Assembly: GCA_002914845.1 (NCBI GenBank)
Contig: JXTC01000721.1
Span: 1-64,000 of the forward strand
Reading direction: 5' to 3'
DNA from: Trema orientale
Taxonomy: Eukaryota; Streptophyta; Magnoliopsida; Rosales; Cannabaceae
DNA: 64,000 nt
Numbering within the stretch: position 1 is the stretch's first letter; each line of letters begins with the position of its first letter. The notes beneath the pieces are model-generated. The model had not been told where the DNA came from. It made no database searches and saw nothing but the letters and a program-made list of their open reading frames with translations. A program made the position numbers and the translations under genes. Below, piece after piece: positions 60,832-64,000 of this stretch.

Positions 60832-63270
60832 TAGGGATATTCACGGTTCAGTTTGGTCAGTCTGAACTCCTTACATGTCGACTAAATTGTATGTGTAGTT
60901 TTGCTAGATTACCAGACCGTGTGGTCTGTTATAGTCGATCCAAACCAGTCAGACCGCACCTATATTTTGTGGTACGGTCTGAGTGATTTTCACGGTTTGA
61001 GTTTTGGGCTTTGTTAGTGATGGATTTGGGCTTTGACAGATTGGACCTTCACTATTTAAGCTTCATTTTTTCAAAAAAGAAAATCACTTTTTAAACCAAA
61101 AAAGAAATATATCACATCTTTTAATCTTAACCAAAGTAACTCTATAATCTAAAAATCAAACCAAAAATAATTATAAACTATCTAAAATATAAATCATAAA
61201 ATGTTACAACCAAATCAAAGCATCACACTAAATTTAAAACTTAAGTTACAACCTAATCGAAATCCAATGTCTAGAATATCTTAAAATAAATAATGAACAA
61301 CTTACAAACCATAAGTCTAAGAATAACTTAATAGTAAAACAAGTTACAATACCAAAAAAGACTTCAAACTTCGAAACACTTTAACACTGCAAAAAATAAA
61401 AAAGTATTAGACACAAATATTACACCTCAATACCCATTGCAAAGAATTATATATATAAGAAAAAAAGGGATAGGATTGGGTATTACCATCAAACCTAATC
61501 AAGGTTTACTACTTTAGATGTCAAAGTTGATTTCTCTACAAAGTGAAATTTATATAAAGTCAGACAACTATAATGTTACAATGCATAGTTAATAACTAAT
61601 ACAAAATAACAAACATGCTTATTGTGTAAAGAAATTATTAACACTTTCATAAATTTCAATCTCTTCTAAAACTAGAGCCATGTCCAATGGTAAGTATTTG
61701 GATCTCAACCAATTTTGGCAACATATCAAAACTTCAGCTATTGTTAGACTCAACGAGCCCTGAAAACAATCAAGCACTCTACCTGTAGTGCTAAAAGCAG
61801 ACTCCGAAGCTACTGTTGAAACTTAGATGGCAAGAACATCTCGAGCAATTGCACCAATAACAGGAAACTTTGAAGAGGTCACTTTCCACCATTCCAAGAT
61901 GTCAAAATTTGGATTCTTCCTATCCTCAACACATTCAACAAGATATCTATCAAACTCATTTTTCAAGTCAAATGACTCATCTTCAGCACATTCTTTATCA
62001 AACTCAGATTCCAAGTCAAAGGAATCCTCATCATTAGAATCTATCACACTTATTTTCTCTTGAGAAGATGACCCACCAGCTTGAGTATTGTCACTTTATT
62101 GCACTTTGAATTCATTTATTGCATTAGTGATTCACTAACTTTGTTACGCAACTCTTGATGGCAGCCATGATAATCTTAACCTCTTTCTCACTATAGAGCA
62201 TTTTCGAATAAAAATGCACATATTTCAATTTGTGCCTAGGATCAAGAACCACCGCCACATAAAGAAGAATATTATGTCTTTCAATGTTACCCCGATACTT
62301 ATCAAATTTTGCCTTCATCCTAGTAGCGATATTCGTCAAGATTGAATCTTTACTCGAACACCATTTAATTAATTTTCCATGCACTATATTGAAATTTCAT
62401 GAAAATAAGTATTTGAAGTAACAAACAAAGAAGTACTAAACTTTAAAGTAACTTCATAAAAAGTCTTCCAAAACTTGCAAAATTTGCTACAATACTCCTA
62501 ATTTTTACTCATTAGTGACCCTAAAGGTTTTTTTCCCATGCCTATCTTCCTCACAAAAGTATTGCAAATAGAAACTATCCTCCTCTTCTAACAACCTAAA
62601 AGTATCAACAAATCTCAATGCATGCTCCAATATTAAATAAGTGAAGTTCCACCTAGTTGGCACATCTAAGCAAACAAGAGTCTTTTCCTCGAGACAGAGT
62701 GCCCGAGAGAGTTACTGAGTGGAGAGACGAGACAAGAGGGACTGAAAGCTGCTGCTTATTGGGTCGGGACGGGGTAGAGTTATTGGTCCACGTTGCTGGG
62801 TGACATCCCTCAGTGGTGTCACTGAACGTTGAAGGTGAGTGATGGCTACTGTTAATGAAGAGGCTGCTGAGCTTGTGAACGAAGATAAGAGAGAGTAGGA
62901 GGGCTGCAGCAGTTCAGAATCAGAGTTAGTTTGAGTCTTGAGACTTGAGTCAGAGTAAGTGAGTGAGTGATTTGTATGAAGTGTGAAGAGGAACCCTAGA
63001 GAAAATGGGTTGAGTGTTTATTTGGATTTACGTATATTCATTTGGGCCATTTTTACTTGTAATCAACTATATACATATTATAACAAAAATATACATATTA
63101 CGTATTATTGGCCGGCTCAGTTTGAAACCGACTAAATTTGGCCAAAATCGCAAACTACATCGCACCAATCGGTTTCATAATTTTCCAAAAACCAGTTGTA
63201 GATGAAGAAAAACATCGGTTTCGGTGCGGTGCAGCCGGTTTCCGCAGTGCACCGGTTTTTTCGAACACCC
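60832..63270 (-). mobile_element. Degenerate hAT transposon
   Basis: The left end TAGGGATATTCACGGTTC and the right end, reverse-complemented TTGGGTGTTCGAAAAAACCGG, look like eroded hAT ends of the TAGGGGTGTTC type. AAACAT is present at both outer borders and may be part of an 8-bp duplication. Subterminal DNA on both sides is rich in GGTTTGA, CGGTTT and CAGTTTG words. The inside holds a broken hAT transposase on the minus strand. Confidence 0.6.
61630..62690 (-). pseudogene. hAT transposase (RICESLEEPER-like), broken
   Basis: Pieces of the C-terminal half are visible on the minus strand in the right order. These are LVCLDVPTRWNFTYLILEHA near 62690-62620, the LTNIATRMKAKFDKY and NILLYVAVVLDPRHKLKYV region at 62340-62210, and the acidic linker plus PNFDILEWWKVTSSKFPVIG at 62047-61840. 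The dimerisation end is VASESAFSTTGRVLDCFQ and CCQNWLRSKYLPLD at 61815-61670. A TAA at 61823-61825 interrupts the last block where the family has a sense codon, and the segments lie in different frames. The N-terminal BED finger is missing. Confidence 0.85.
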
Positions 63271-63509
63271 AAACATGGATACTTAGTTAATATTGTTGTG
63301 CATTTTGGTTTATAATTTTGATAATTTATAAGTTGTTGTAATGTTGTAACTATTATAAAATTTGTATTTCCTATTGAAAAAAATTAATTAAAAATATATA
63401 AATAGGCAAAATTACAATTGATTCATTATGTTAAGTTTAAGGCCAAAGTAAAATAGACTCAATTTTCAAACGATAAAAACCAAACCAAATTAGACTGTGT
63501 TTTGGGGTT

Positions 63510-64000
63510 TTCCTAATTTTTGAGATTGATCCTAAGACGTGGATTAGTGCTAATTAAGCACAAAATTATTGACCTAAACTACATGTCGCTTGAATGCAAA
63601 CTACACGTCACTCAAGCCCAAACTACACGCCGTTTTGAAGGCACCCTCTACGTGTACAAACTTCCCGACGTCTCTAGAAAGCTCAAGAACTTTCCAACTT
63701 GTGCTCAAAGAACTTGTAGCTCAAGTGCTTCAGGAGCAAGCTGCCCCACGCTTCTAGAAACTTCCGAAAGTGTCTAACTTAGAGGCTAAGATTTCTATCC
63801 TCTTGTACATTAAGCAAACTTAGCCAATAAGATTTTGATATTACTTAGGGCCTAAGACATCTTGTCTTACAAGGCAATTTTTGCCTATAAATAGAAGGGT
63901 ACTCCCTCCATTTTAGAAGAACAATCTTTCCACCTCATTAATACAAACTCTCATTTTCTCTCTTTAATTCTTCTCTCAACCGTTCTCTCTCTCTCTCTCT
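63510..64000 (+). mobile_element. LTR-like 5' region running off the window
   Basis: The segment has a TATAAATAG box at 63886-63894, followed by GAAGGGTACTCCCTCC and a pyrimidine-rich stretch ending in (CT)n. This is the pattern of a plant LTR from U3 through R. Upstream, ACTACATGTCGCT and ACTACACGTCACT repeat with small changes. The other end and any coding part lie beyond the window, so it could also be an ordinary promoter with leader. Confidence 0.35.

Noticed and set aside
1-64000. A coordinated gene cluster or novel defence system
   Set aside because: The seven genes are unrelated in family, orientation and likely role, and the other coding remnants are standard transposon proteins.

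Overview
The window is nuclear DNA from a flowering plant, most likely a eudicot. The genes have many short exons split by AT-rich introns, the protein families are plant-specific or plant-typical, and the space between genes is AT-rich and full of plant transposon debris. It is assembled scaffold sequence: there is a 466-base run of N at 32339-32804 and single ambiguous bases near 11812 and 51037. I cannot name the species.

Seven protein-coding genes can be reconstructed exon by exon. Every junction was checked for frame and the gene structures together contain 34 introns. In order they are: a DUF810/MUN-domain (PATROL1-like) protein (+, 3363-8467, 996 aa); the nucleoporin NUP85 (-, 10640-16401, 18 exons, 719 aa); an RCC1-repeat protein with a C-terminal coiled coil (-, 19212-22417, 573 aa); an intronless SWIM plus RING protein (-, 30813-31562, 249 aa); a membrane-anchored type-2 peptidyl-tRNA hydrolase (+, 32943-35807, 191 aa); an NFD6-like small organelle protein with two alternative C-termini (+, 37124-39744); and a class A GATA factor (-, 55554-57333, 388 aa). 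They are independent housekeeping or regulatory genes, not a cluster with one shared function.

The rest is mobile DNA. A minisatellite of about 107 bp opens the window. Two pairs of MULE-type MITEs have perfect 9-10 bp target duplications (23.2/23.4 kb and 41.4/51.5 kb). Another MITE lies inside a DUF810 intron. A decayed PIF/Harbinger element of about 4.8 kb (45.7-50.5 kb) carries remnants of both its transposase and its Myb/SANT gene. A decayed hAT element of about 2.4 kb occupies 60.8-63.3 kb. LTR-retrotransposon remnants lie at 29.5-30.4, 40.6-40.9, 42.6-43.2 and 63.5-64.0 kb, including one with an initiator-Met tRNA primer-binding site.

The most unusual signals are these: a U12-type intron in the RCC1 gene that ends in GG instead of AG/AC; two GC-AG introns; a block containing the repeated word ACGAC that occurs both beside the NUP85 start and beside the N gap; and a dense cluster of CACGTG G-boxes with a perfect inverted repeat 2-3 kb upstream of the GATA gene. 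I found no clearly new enzymatic or defence system.
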